Origin: Gordionus sp. m RMFG-2023
Taxonomy: Eukaryota; Nematomorpha; Gordioida; Chordodea; Parachordodidae
DNA length: 64,000 bases
NCBI RefSeq assembly: GCF_954871325.1
Contig: NC_088775.1
Location: forward strand, 70,843,561-70,907,560
Direction of reading: 5' to 3'
The notes beneath the pieces were generated by a model, which did not search any database, was not told the origin of the DNA, and saw only the letters and a program-made list of their open reading frames with translations. Below are positions 24,301 through 36,300 of this stretch, in pieces; the first letter of the stretch is position 1, and every line of letters starts with the position of its first letter. Both the position numbers and the translations under genes were made by a program.

Positions 24301-27300
24301 GTTATTAATACTTATTTTAACATATTTTCGTCAAAAAAACTTTAAAAATAACGATTATGACAATTGTCACTTTTCTATGGTACATCTTCACTAAATTTTT
24401 ATTTAAACATGTTAATATTTATTTCAACATATTTTCTTCAAAAAAATTCAAAAAACTTATAAAATAACGATTATGACAAATGTCACTTTTCATTGGTACA
24501 TCTTCACTAAATTTATATTTACACATGTTATTAATACTTATTTTAACATATTTTCTTCAAAAACTTTAAAAATAACTATTATGACAAATGTCACTTTTCA
24601 TTGGTACATCTTCACTAAATTTATATTTACACATGTTATTAATACTTATTTTAACATATTTTCGTCAAAAAAATTCCAAAAACTTTAAAAATAGCGATTA
24701 TGACATTTGTCACTTTTCATTAGTACATCTTCACTAAATTTATATTTACACATGTTATTAATACTTATTTTAACATATTTTAGTCAAAAAAATTCAAAAA
24801 ACTTTAAAAATAACGATTATGACAATTGTCACTTTTTTAACAAATTTTCGTCAAAAAAATTCAAAAAACTTTAAAATTAACCATTATGACAATTGTCTTT
24901 CATTGATACATCTTCACTAAATTTATATTTACACATGTTATTAATACTTATTTTAACATATTTTCTTCAAAAAAATTCAAAAAACTTTAAAAATAGCGAT
25001 TATGACAATTGTCACTTTTCATTGGTACATCTTCACTAAATTTGTATTTACACATGTTATTAATACTTATTTTAACATACTTTCTTCAAAAAAATTCAAA
25101 AAACTTATAAAAGAAGGATTATGACAATTGTCACATTAAAAAATTATCCTTAAAAAGATCATATAAAATAACATCAAAAAAGTTTCATAAAATCCACCTC
25201 ATTTAATAATAAATAGATAATTTTAAAAAAATGATAAAAGATTTCACCGAAAAGATTGTTTATTTATCTAATAAAATTTACAATATAATTCCTCAATAAA
25301 AGATGTATTTACAAAGATTGTGAAAATCACTAATAAATTATATTATAAAGAATATTACATTTTTACAATATAGCAGCATATTATTTTTTTTATTAAAAAA
25401 ACATCAAATAAATAAATTTATTTTCATTTCAAAATATAATAATATAAATAAAAAATATTAAATCATATCATGTTTATTTGTTGATAATAATAAAATATTT
25501 ACATTAAATATAAATAAAATAAATTATTTTACTAAAATAAATAAATAATAATTAGTGCTAAGCATCGATGCAGAATTTTGACTAATTTATTTTAGCCAAT
25601 TTTTAGGCTTAGCCGATTTTTAGGCTTAGCCTAATTAGGTTTAGCCGATTTTTAGGCTTTACCTAATAAGGCTTAGCCGATTTTTCCACCTAAAATCTCG
25701 GCTAAGCCGTTTTTAGTCGGCTAAAATTAGCCGATTACGCAACACTATGAGTATTCATATTTGTTTAGATAAGGGGTTATTCTAAAACTCTCCATTATTT
25801 TTATAAAATATGTTAATGGAGTTGAGTATATATTTCAATTTATGTGCACAATAAAAAATCTTTTAAACTAAATTTTTATTTTAGTAATTTATAATCTAAA
25901 AAATATATTATTGCTAGATGAGAGTTTTGCATAACTTATTTTCGATCTAACAATGCCCCACAAAACTCTCATCTGGCAACATAGGCGTAGCCAGGGAGGG
26001 GACAAGGGGAAATTCCCCCCACCCTTCAGAAATTTATCACTTTTTGTGAATATCATTTTAAGCTAATAAAAAAATAACCTAGTCCTCCCCCCACTCCCTG
26101 ACCCCCAAAAATGTATGCATATATCTTAAACAATAATTTAAAAGAAAGAATGTAAAAGTTGATTATTTTTTATAAAACTATTCATCATAATTTATACATT
26201 TTTGGAAAAAAGCATTTATATATAAAAAAAGTGAACCAAAAATGCTTTTTAAGAAATGGAATATAGGCCAAAGATAAGTCTTAAGACAAAAGTGAAATGT
26301 ATTATAATTATTAATAATAGATCCATAAAATTACTAAATAATATAATATATCAAATATAATTTTTTATAAAGTGAGTAATTTTAATTTATTTATCTTAAT
26401 AAAAGTAAAATTTAATTATTAAACTATTGATAAAATTAAATCATCACGTAAATTAAATAAAAAAATTAAAGCACATTACAAACAGTGGAATATTATAAAA
26501 TTTACAGTATATCTAATTTTATCAATTATCATATGAGAATCAAGTAATTTTTACTAATATAGCGAATTATATATTTACAGAAAACTAAAAAAAATTGATA
26601 AGGACATCTGAAAATATCTTTAAAAGACATTGTGGGATAAATAATATGAAAATTAATTTTTAATATCATTTTTATTTAAAATAAAAAGATGGCGTTAAAT
26701 AATTGAAGCTATATTTATTGTAAAGAGCATTAATTAGAATTAGTAAAATTTAATAAAATATTAACTGTAATATATTCTCTAACTGTCAAATATGTCTATA
26801 AAAATGGAATTTTACCTAGTATTTTGTAACTAATTCTATTTAATAGAAGAATATCAACATATGTCTACTTACTTTTTATAAATAAATTCCTTATACTTGT
26901 TTAGAATAAATTATTACCATGCTTTTATATTAATGTATATACAAGTAATTTATTATATTTTATATAAACTAATAAAAATATATTTGATATTTGTTCCAGG
27001 CTTATTTTTTTTATTAAAATTAACCTCCTATTCTTGTAAAAATATTTTATGACTGTACATAGATTAAGGTAACCCGGCCGAAGCCCGGGCAAAAGAGGGT
27101 TGAAGGCCTGCCCCAAATGGGGTCTGGGGGCGAAGCCCCAGTAATTTTTTAACCCCCCCCCCCTTAGGAAAATCCTGACTACGCCTATGTCTGGCAAGAA
27201 TATATGTTTTTAGATTATCAATTACATAAAAATTTAATTTAAAATATTTTTTATTATGCACATATATTTAAAAAAATAATGGGAAATAGAATATCACCTC

Positions 27301-30300
27301 ATGAGATAAGAAAATTTTTGATTCAACCATAATCATATAAGGGTGATTGATATTCATTATTCACCCATCATTCTTGACAGGCTATCAGCTAGTAATTTAT
27401 ATTTTTGATAACGGGTTCTTAAAAAATCCCTAAAATATATGTAAATTTAAGGGATGGTCACAACAGGCATATTTTTTTTGTTCTTTATGCCAAAATATTC
27501 ATGGATTTATTTCCTCCATATATACATTTCAAAATGGCTTTTTCTATTTCCTTGTGTCCAACAATTTCTTGAAAATGACATTAAAATCGAACTTTCTTTC
27601 AATTAACAATCCAGCAATTATGAGGAATTTTTTTGAAAATGATTTAAATCAGAGACCTGCAGAGGCACCATCTGCACTGCCCGGCCCAGTTTCAAATTTT
27701 TTAGGCCCGGCCCGGATATTTTTTAAAAAATTTTTTACGGCCCGGCCCGGATTTAAAAATTTAAGGCCCGGCCCGTATATTTTTTAAAGAAATTTTTTAC
27801 GGCGCTCGGAATTTTTTAAAATTATATTCGACCTGGTATATACAAAAATTCACCTATGAGGTATTTTACCATATTTTTCAGCGAGTATTATCGCTTATTA
27901 TTTAAAAAATACATGTAAAAAGCTAATATTTTGAGAATATATTGAATTTATAAAAATTATAAAACTGTTATTTATAAAAATGGATATTTTGAGCATATAC
28001 TATATTTTATATTGCATTTATAAAAATAAAACTAATATTCATAAAAATGGTAATAATATTTTGAGCATTTACTATATTTTATATTGCATTTAAAAAAAAT
28101 AAAACTAATATTTAATTTATAAAAATGGGAAATATTTTGAGAATATAATATATTGTATTTAATTTACTATTTAATTTATTAAATAAAATAAATCGCTAAT
28201 TAAAAAAATGCATGTATAATAAATAGTATTTTGAAAATATAATCTAATTGCACAATATTATAATTTATTTTATAATATAAATTTTTAACAAAAGAAGATA
28301 ATTGTATTATATAATATTCTAAAAAAAAAATGAAAAATGTTGGATTAAAAACTTTCATGACTCAAGGTAAAATATAATAATGCAATATATTTGACAGTTT
28401 GCAAAGTAAAAAACCAGCATGATTGACGAAACCCTATACTCAAGAAAGATATTAAAAATTCACAAATTATCATGAAGAAAGAGAAACATATCTATCTTTT
28501 TAGGTTGAAAATTACTTCTTCTTTCTTCAAGAATTCTCCCAGTAGTGGAAAAATTCCGCTCACAGCTTGCACTTGAAGCAGGAATTGCCAATACCCGTTT
28601 TGCCAATTTTGCTAAAATTGGAAATTCGCTTTGATGAGCCGCTCACCACTCTAACAAATTATCCACCTTAAATGTTTCATCTATTTTTTTATTTTTTTAT
28701 TTATGTAATTATAATATTCATCATCGGGTATTGACATATTACCAGAATTACCATCGCCCCATTTGTCATAAAACAATTAAGTTTGTTTAACAACAGTCGT
28801 AATTTGACTGGTCGATGGTATTTCATTTACTTCCTGAGCCTCTTGTAATTTAATATAATATTTTATATAGTTTTCCGTCATCTTGCGATCTGTCCCTAAT
28901 AACATACGTAATTGCTTGAATTTGGGACAGAGAAAAAGAGAAATAAAATGATACTTGTGTAAAACAAATCTTTCAATTAAAAAATGCTTTATGTAAAATC
29001 AATTTTATTTCTCCTTTTTCGCTTTGAAAGGTATTACAAACTTCAAGAAGTTCATAATACCAAATTACCACTTTAAAAAGAGTACAAGAGTCCGACTGTA
29101 ACTCAACAATAGCTCTGTTAAAATTCTCAAGAATTTTGACTAGATCCTGAAGGATCGGAAAGTCTATAATATAATACTTTTCCGATCCCCCATGTTCTTG
29201 AAGAACTTTTATAATTTCTTCATTTTGAGAATAAACTGAATTGAACATATTGTATGTAGAGTTCCAGCGGACTTCTATATCTTGATAAAGGGCTTTCAAG
29301 TGCTGGCATTTATTACTTTGTTTTAAATGCCCCACTAATATTTTAGTATTATCTATTGTTGATTTTATTAATGGGGCATTACTTTCCAAATATTTGAAGT
29401 TAAATGAATTTCTTAAAATTGTATTTAATATATGACAAGAACAATTTAATCGTTCATTTAACTACAATGCTTTTATAATATTTTTACCTTGGTCTGTAAC
29501 AAATATTATATTAATAAAATCGTTAGTGTTAAAAAAATTTTTTAATACAGTCTTTATTAACACTTCTTTAAATTTAGCGGTAAATAGGTTTCTCTTCACT
29601 AACTTCCAGTCATCTGATTTTGTGCTATTAACTGTTATTAGTGTTGTTAATCGACTGAGTCGAAAACTGAGTCAAGTTTTGGGTCAAAAAAATCGACCCA
29701 AACTGACTTGAGTTATAAACTCAGGTCATGAACTTGAGTCGTCGACTAGAGGACGAATATTTCAGATCTATTATTATTTATTATTAATTAAGATAGTTTT
29801 TGTATTTTACTATTTTCGACTTCCAACTTGAGTCGTGACTCGTGAATATAATTATATAGTTGAGTCGACTAGAGGACGAATATTTCTATAAACTTGAGTC
29901 GTCGACTAGAGGACGAATATTTCAAATTTAATATTAATAATTAAGATATTTTTTGTATTTTACATTTCCTACTTTAGACCTTTATGACTCGTTAATTTTA
30001 AATTATATAGTTGTGTCGGCTAGAGGACCAATAGTTCTATGAACTTGAGTCGACTAGAGGACGAATATTTGAAATTAGTTATTATTATTTAAGATATTTG
30101 TTGTTATTTACTTTTTACTTTAGACCTCCAACTTGAGTTGTGAATACAAAATATATAGTTGTCGACTAGAGGACGAATAGTTCTCTGAACTTGAGTCGTC
30201 AATTTAAGTCGACTAGAGGACGAATATTTCAAATTAATCATTATTTATTTAAAATATTTGTTCTGTTTTTTACATTTTTTTACTTTAGACTTCTAATTTG

Positions 30301-33300
30301 AATACTGAAAAGAATTATATAAATGAGTCGACTAGAGGATGAATATTTCTATTAACTTAAGCCGTCTACTTGAGTCGAGACTAGAGGACGAATATTTGAA
30401 ATTTGGTATTATTAATTGAGATATTTTTTGTATTTTACATTTCCTACTTTAGACCTTCATGACTCGTTAAGTTTTTATAAATTTTATAGTTGTGTCGACT
30501 AGAGGACCAGTAGTTCTATGAACTTGAGTCGACTAGAGGACGATTATTTCAAATTAGTTATTATTATTTAAGATATTTTTTGTTTTTTACATTTTTTACT
30601 TTAGACTTTCATGAGTCGTTAATATAAATTATATAGTTGTGTCGACTAATCAATAATTCTATGAACTTGAGTCGATTAGAGGACGAATATTTCAAAATAG
30701 ATATTATTATTTAAGCTATTTGTTCTGTTATTTACATTTACTTAAGACTTCCAACCTGTGTCGTGAATAAAATATATAGTTGTCGACTAGAGGACGAATA
30801 GTTCTTTGAAATTTTGAGTCGTCAATTTGAGTCGACTAGAGGATGAACTTCTAATTAATTATTATTTAAGATATTTGTTCTGTTATTTACATTTTTTTAC
30901 CTTAGACATCCAACTTGATTTAGGAATACAAATTATATAGTTGAGTCGACTTGAGGATGAATTTTTCAATGAACTAGAATCGACAATTTAAGTTGACTAG
31001 AGGACGAATATTTCAAATTAATTATTATTATTTAAGATATTTGTTCTGTTATTTATATTTTATTACTTAAGACTTCCAACTTGAATCGTGAATACCAATT
31101 ATTTACATAATTATCTTATTCCTCATTTTATTTTATCAAATAAATTCTTATTAACATTTTTTGATTGAATACTCAAAAAATTCTTATTTACCTTTTTTTG
31201 ATTGAATAATAATCTGAAATAATAAAATATTTTGCAGGTATCTGAATATTTTGAAATTATATCTCAACCGTATTTTGAATTTTATATAAGACAGACGTGT
31301 GATAATAATCAAACTATGAGATGACGGGTGAATCTTCTTTAGCACTCCTCCTCATCTGTATTTAATTTATTTTTAGTATTTCTAGTCCTTCTTTTAGGTA
31401 ATTATTATTTTTTATTTCAAATTTATTATTTAAGATTCATATACTTCATTACTTATTCCTCTATTTATTTGATCAAATAAATTCTTATAAACATTTTTTG
31501 ATTGAATACTCAATTAAATCCTTATTTACATTTTTTGAATGAATTATATTCTCAAAAATTATTTCGCAGGTATCTGAATATTTTGATTATATCTCACCAT
31601 TATTTAAATTTTATATAAGAAAACCATACGTGTGATAATAATCAAAATTACGAGATGACGGGTGAATTTTCTTTAGAACTCTTCCTTAGCTGTATTTAAT
31701 ATATATTTAGTATTTTTATAGTCCCTCTTTAGTCATTCTTTTAGATAATTATTTTATTTTATAATTAATGGTTAATAGCTTTTAAAATATTTAAAAAATC
31801 ACCTCTTTAGTAAAGAATTATCTTATCTTAATCTAATCAAACAACAATTACATAATTTACTTTATTTTTCTGTTTCTAAATAAGATATAATAATATAAAT
31901 ATAACATAAGAAAAAAATATTATATGGTATAACATAAGAAAAAAATATAGATATTATTGCCATATATCGATATCCCAGTTATTTAAGGATAAACAATGCT
32001 TTAAGGTGGATGGTGACATCCTATTTCTTTTTTTTCGTCAGGAAATCCACTGTCTCGCTAAAGGCTCTCTCACTCGGCACACTTGATGATTGCTGGGCAA
32101 GAAATTCTTTTGCAATCAGCGACAATGTAGGATAGATAAGGCTATTTTTTTCCCACCAATCTAGTATATTCGTTGTAGGGGACGCTACTTTATCATCGAG
32201 ATAATCCTTGATCTCATCTTTTATAAGATCAGGGAATTCATATGCCTCCCTAAAAATTATAATATAATATAATATATTTTAATTACTTTCTCAATTCGTG
32301 ATGCATGCAAACAGAATACGGCTGAGTATCCATGTCATCAGGAGAAAATTCGTAAACAATAGATCTATTAGATGGAAATTCAAAACCTTTATATAATATT
32401 TTAATTTTTCCATATAGTCCGCCTTAACTAATATTTTAGGCATATATTTAATTTTATTTTAGGATCAAGTAATGTAGCCACATAATTACTAAATGTGCTC
32501 ACATACGATTCGCCGAATTAACGCCGCGCCGACGTGGAACTTATAATTTTACCTCCGAATAAGGGTCTATATCATCAGGCATTATGTTAATGTCGTCCAC
32601 GTCCTCATTTTTGTCATAGTTACTAACATTTTCTGAGTCATTTAAGAAAATAATATACGCCGCAGTCATATAAAAAATAAATCTTCAAGCTATCAATACA
32701 AAATATGGAATTTTAAAATACTTTTAATTTTATTTTATAAGTTAGAATTATAATAAAATAAATATTTAAAATTTAATTATTGTTTATTTTTTTTATATCA
32801 GTATTTATTCGAATAAGAAATTAAAATTAATATATGCCGCAGTCATATAAATAATAAATCTAAAACAAAATATTAATACTTATGGTATTTTAAAATACTT
32901 TTAATTTTATTTTATATCTTAGAATTTTATTAAATTAATTATTAGATTAAATATATTTAATTAAAAAGATTCAATACCATACTGTATGGTATTGGATAAT
33001 TTATATACAACACATGTATGTTTTTTTTATATTTAAAATTTTTTTAAAAAAATGTCATAAAATTGACTCAACTTCAACACATGAGGATCGATTGAATCAA
33101 TAAAAACACACAATGCCATCCCAGATAAAAATATTTTGTTTAAAAATAAAATATATTTTCAATCTAATCTAGTAAATAATCATAATAGAATTTTTTTTCT
33201 TATTTTTTATATTTATAAATTTAAATGTAATAAATCTTTTATTTTTTGAGTTTTAAAATAATTTCCGGTATTAGAAAAAGAGGATTTAAAACAACAGACC

Positions 33301-36300
33301 GGTCATGACACCTTCATTAAATGTGTCAGTATGTCTAGATTTAATAGTATCGCTATGTCCTATCATAGTTTAGAATTAAGTACGAACTTTCTGGCCATAT
33401 TTGTTTAATTTTATCGCTATTTTTTAAACACGTATATTTATTTTTTTCTTTCTAATTTTATATATGTATCTTGGACAAGTACATTTGATATTATTAAAAT
33501 ATTTTAATAGTTATTAACCATTAATGACTAAATAAAATAATTACCTAAAAGAGGGACTATAAATATACTTAATATATATTAAATACAGATGAGGAGGAAT
33601 GCTAAAGAAGATTCACCCGTCATCTCATAGTTTTGATTATTATCACATGTCTGTTTTATAAAATTCAAAATATAGTTGAGATATAATTTCAAAATATTCA
33701 GATACCTGCAAAATATTTTATTATTTGAGAATATTATTCAATCAAAAAAATGTAAATAAGAATTTTTTGAGTATTCAATCAAAAAATGTTAATAAGAATT
33801 TATTTGATCAAGTAAAATGAGGAATAAGTTAATGAAGTAAATAATTGGTATTCATAATTCAAGTTGGAAGTCTTAAGTAATGAAATGTAAATAACAGATC
33901 AAATATCTTAATAATTAATTTAAAATATTCGTCCTCTAGTCGACACAAATTGACGACTCAATTTGTAATTTTTAAGTACTAAAATGTAAATAATAGAATC
34001 TTAAATAATAACAATTAATTTGAACTATTCGTCCTCTAATCTACTCAACTATATATGTATTCACGACTCAACTGGAAGTCTAAAGTAAAAAATATAAAAA
34101 CAAAAAATATCTTAATTAATAATAATAAAAATAGTCGACCTCTAGTCGACTCATGTTCATAGAACTTTTCTTCCTCTAGTCGACTCATGTTCATAGAACT
34201 TTTCTTCCTCTAGTCGACTCAACTTTAAATATATAATTCTTATTCAAGACTCAAGTTGGAAGTCTAAAGTAAAAAAATATAAAAAACAAAAAATATTTTC
34301 ATAATAACTAATTTGGAATATTTAATTCTTTTCAGTTTTCACAATTCAAATTAGAAGTCTAAAGTAAAAAAATGTAAAAAGCAGAAAAAATATTTAATAA
34401 ATAATAATTAATTTGAAATATTCGTCCTCTAATCGACTTAAATTGACGACTCAAGTTCAGAGAACTATTCGTCCTCTAGTCGATAACTATATATTCACAA
34501 CTCGGTCTAAAATAAAAAGTAAATAACAACAAATATCTTAAATAATAATAACCAATTTGAAATATTCGTCCTCTAGTCGACTCAAGTTCATAAAATATTT
34601 TAAGAACTTAAGCTCACGACTTGAGTTTACAACTTGGGTCGACTTGAGTTCACGACTTGAGTTTGAGTTAATCGACATATTCGACTAACGACTCGAGACT
34701 CTGAGTTGGAGTCGGGTGAACTCGACTTTTTAACAACACTAATTGTTATAAACGAGTTCTTTTTATGGTCATCGCATCATATAGCAGTGGAAGCAGCCAA
34801 ATCGATTCTTGATTACTGGGGCAATAGTATCAACCAAAATGTTTCTTATTTTATTACATTTTTCTTTAAGGTGGCGTGATAGAGTGGTGGGATGTGAAAT
34901 CAATGAGTTGATATCTATCTTACCATACTTTGCCCCAACATCGACTAGAGCCTGGCTGAATTCAAGAAACCCATTCCCAGCTATCATTTCGAAAGGTCTA
35001 ATATCTTTTGCGCAAAATGTTAAGGAATGATCTATAAATTTTTCTTTTAAATATTTTATATTACATTTTAGGTTGGTTTTTCAGGTGTAAAATTTTTTTT
35101 ATTAATTTTCATGGATTTACCATCACATTTATGTCTTTTTAAATGTGATGTACCATGTTTATAATTATAAGATAATATACTTGAACAATTCTTACATTGT
35201 ACGTAGCCAATGTTTTTTTTTATTTTCATCTATTGATGATGTTAAATTTAGCCCATATTTCAGATTTTAAATTATTATTTGTATTTCTAAAAGAATAAAT
35301 ATTATTTTTAATTTTATTAATTATACCATTAGTATTTTGTGCCATGATATCCCTTTATTTGATTGTTTTGGTAAATATTCTAAAAATTTAGATATGAATT
35401 ATAAAAAAATATATTAATAATATTTGAATATTGGGGCTTATTTAAATATTCCTTTATTTGATTGTTTTGGTAAAATATATTCTAAAAATTTAGATATGAA
35501 TTATAAAAAAATATATTAATAATACTTGAATATTGGGGCTTATTTAAGATATTCCTTTATTTGATTGTTTTGGTAAAATAAGTTGTAAAAATTTAGATAT
35601 GTATTATAAAAAAATATATTAATACTTTGAATAAATTTGCAGGAAATTAATAATTAGATCGATCTGTAGGCGTTAGGTAGTGTTAACCATCACCCAATAT
35701 TATATTAATCATAACTATAATATAATATAATCTTATAACCATTAACTCATAATGTAAAAATTTTTATAAAAAATATTAAGGCCCAGCCCGGCCCGGATAT
35801 ATTTAAAAAAAAATTTTTAGGCCCGGCCCGGATATGTTTTAAAAAATTTTTTAGGCCCGACCCGGGTATATTTAAAAAATTTAAAATACGGCCGGGCCGG
35901 GTTTAGGGCCGGGCCTGCAGGTCTCTGATTTAAATGACATATCTGTGATTTGCCCATTTCATTTGGTTCAAATAAAGTCAGATGTGAAATGAAATTATTC
36001 AATTATTGAAATTAGAGATCTTCACGGGCCTTGATTTATTCATCAGACCCAGCCCAGGTCAGCAATAAAAATAATTTGCAGGTTCAGTCCATGTTTAATA
36101 AAAATCCAAACCTAAGCCCTTCTTAAGTTTCAAAAATTTAATTTATTGTTTTAACCCATTAATGGTCACACTTTTTTCAGCCAATAAAAATTCTTGATTT
36201 TATCAAATTTTATTTATTTAAGTCTAACTAAGAAATTATAAAAAAATCGGCACTAAAAAATCATACCTTTGCATATCTGCAACGTTGACTATTAGGGGTA

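Larger units (their letters stand above)
13258..25745. mobile_element. Foldback-type DNA transposon, outermost of a four-layer nest
   Basis: The ends are perfect 16-bp inverted repeats, GTGTTGCGTAATCGGC and GCCGATTACGCAACAC. They are flanked by an exact 8-bp duplication, TATGAGTA (13250-13257 and 25746-25753). Inward come iterated GGCTAAGCCTAATTAGG words, then a unique stretch of several hundred bases present in both arms in opposite orientation, then arrays of a 120-bp unit, again inverted. A centre of about 270 bp (23810-24080) has no protein. An 8-kb hAT interrupts the left arm. Without that insertion the element is about 4.5 kb and is nearly all terminal inverted repeat. The 8-bp duplication suggests mobilisation by a hAT transposase. 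Confidence 0.85.
29639..34741 (-). mobile_element. hAT element with iterated GTCGAC ends, nested in copy A
   Basis: The ends TAGTGTTGTTAATCG and CGACTTTTTAACAACACTA are flanked by ACTGTTAT (29631-29638) and ATTGTTAT (34742-34749), 7 of 8 identical. The uninterrupted copy B reads straight through the same site, which confirms the borders. The arms carry arrays of a GAGTCGACTAGAGGACGAA unit in opposite orientation, then further inverted AT-rich repeats. The centre holds a hAT transposase remnant on the minus strand. Confidence 0.92.
28460..35345 (-). pseudogene. BED-type hAT transposase, copy A (split)
   Basis: This is a cut-and-paste transposase. The start codon side (35345, MAQNTN) is followed by a BED-type zinc finger with CKNC and HLKRH ligands near residues 45-70. 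It continues [20 protein letters not shown], then the catalytic RNase H-like region with SCHILN, the insertion domain with [14 protein letters not shown], and the C-terminal dimerisation block [17 protein letters not shown]. The 29639 element splits it within the catalytic part. Further frame breaks lie after the KAFFN region and in the linker. A, B and C are near-identical by eye, so the family moved recently. Confidence 0.88.
27650..35927 (-). mobile_element. BED-finger hAT transposon, copy A, split by another hAT
   Basis: The ends are CAGAGACCTGCAG and CTGCAGGTCTCTG, flanked by the exact 8-bp duplication ATTTAAAT (27642-27649 and 35928-35935). Both ends carry iterated GGCCCGGCCCGGAT words separated by T/A runs. 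The body encodes a minus-strand transposase of about 590 codons, interrupted by the 5.1-kb element at 29639-34741. Removing that leaves about 3.2 kb, close to copies B and C at 51207-57413. Confidence 0.93.

Noticed and set aside
24473-24688. Open frame encoding a repeated [18 protein letters not shown] peptide
   Set aside because: It lies wholly in the satellite array and repeats with its period. It also fails in the other units.
21880-25135. Regularly spaced repeats suggesting a CRISPR array
   Set aside because: The units are 120 bp, contiguous and without unique spacers. They lie in a eukaryotic intron in two opposed arms of a transposon, and no cas-like gene is present.
13258-25745. Helitron origin for the nested block
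   Set aside because: The ends are inverted repeats with an exact 8-bp duplication. Helitrons have neither.
34809-35030. Plus-strand frame opposite the hAT copy A transposase (also 53072-53413)
   Set aside because: It is an antisense shadow of the conserved transposase frame on the minus strand and is present only where that frame is open.
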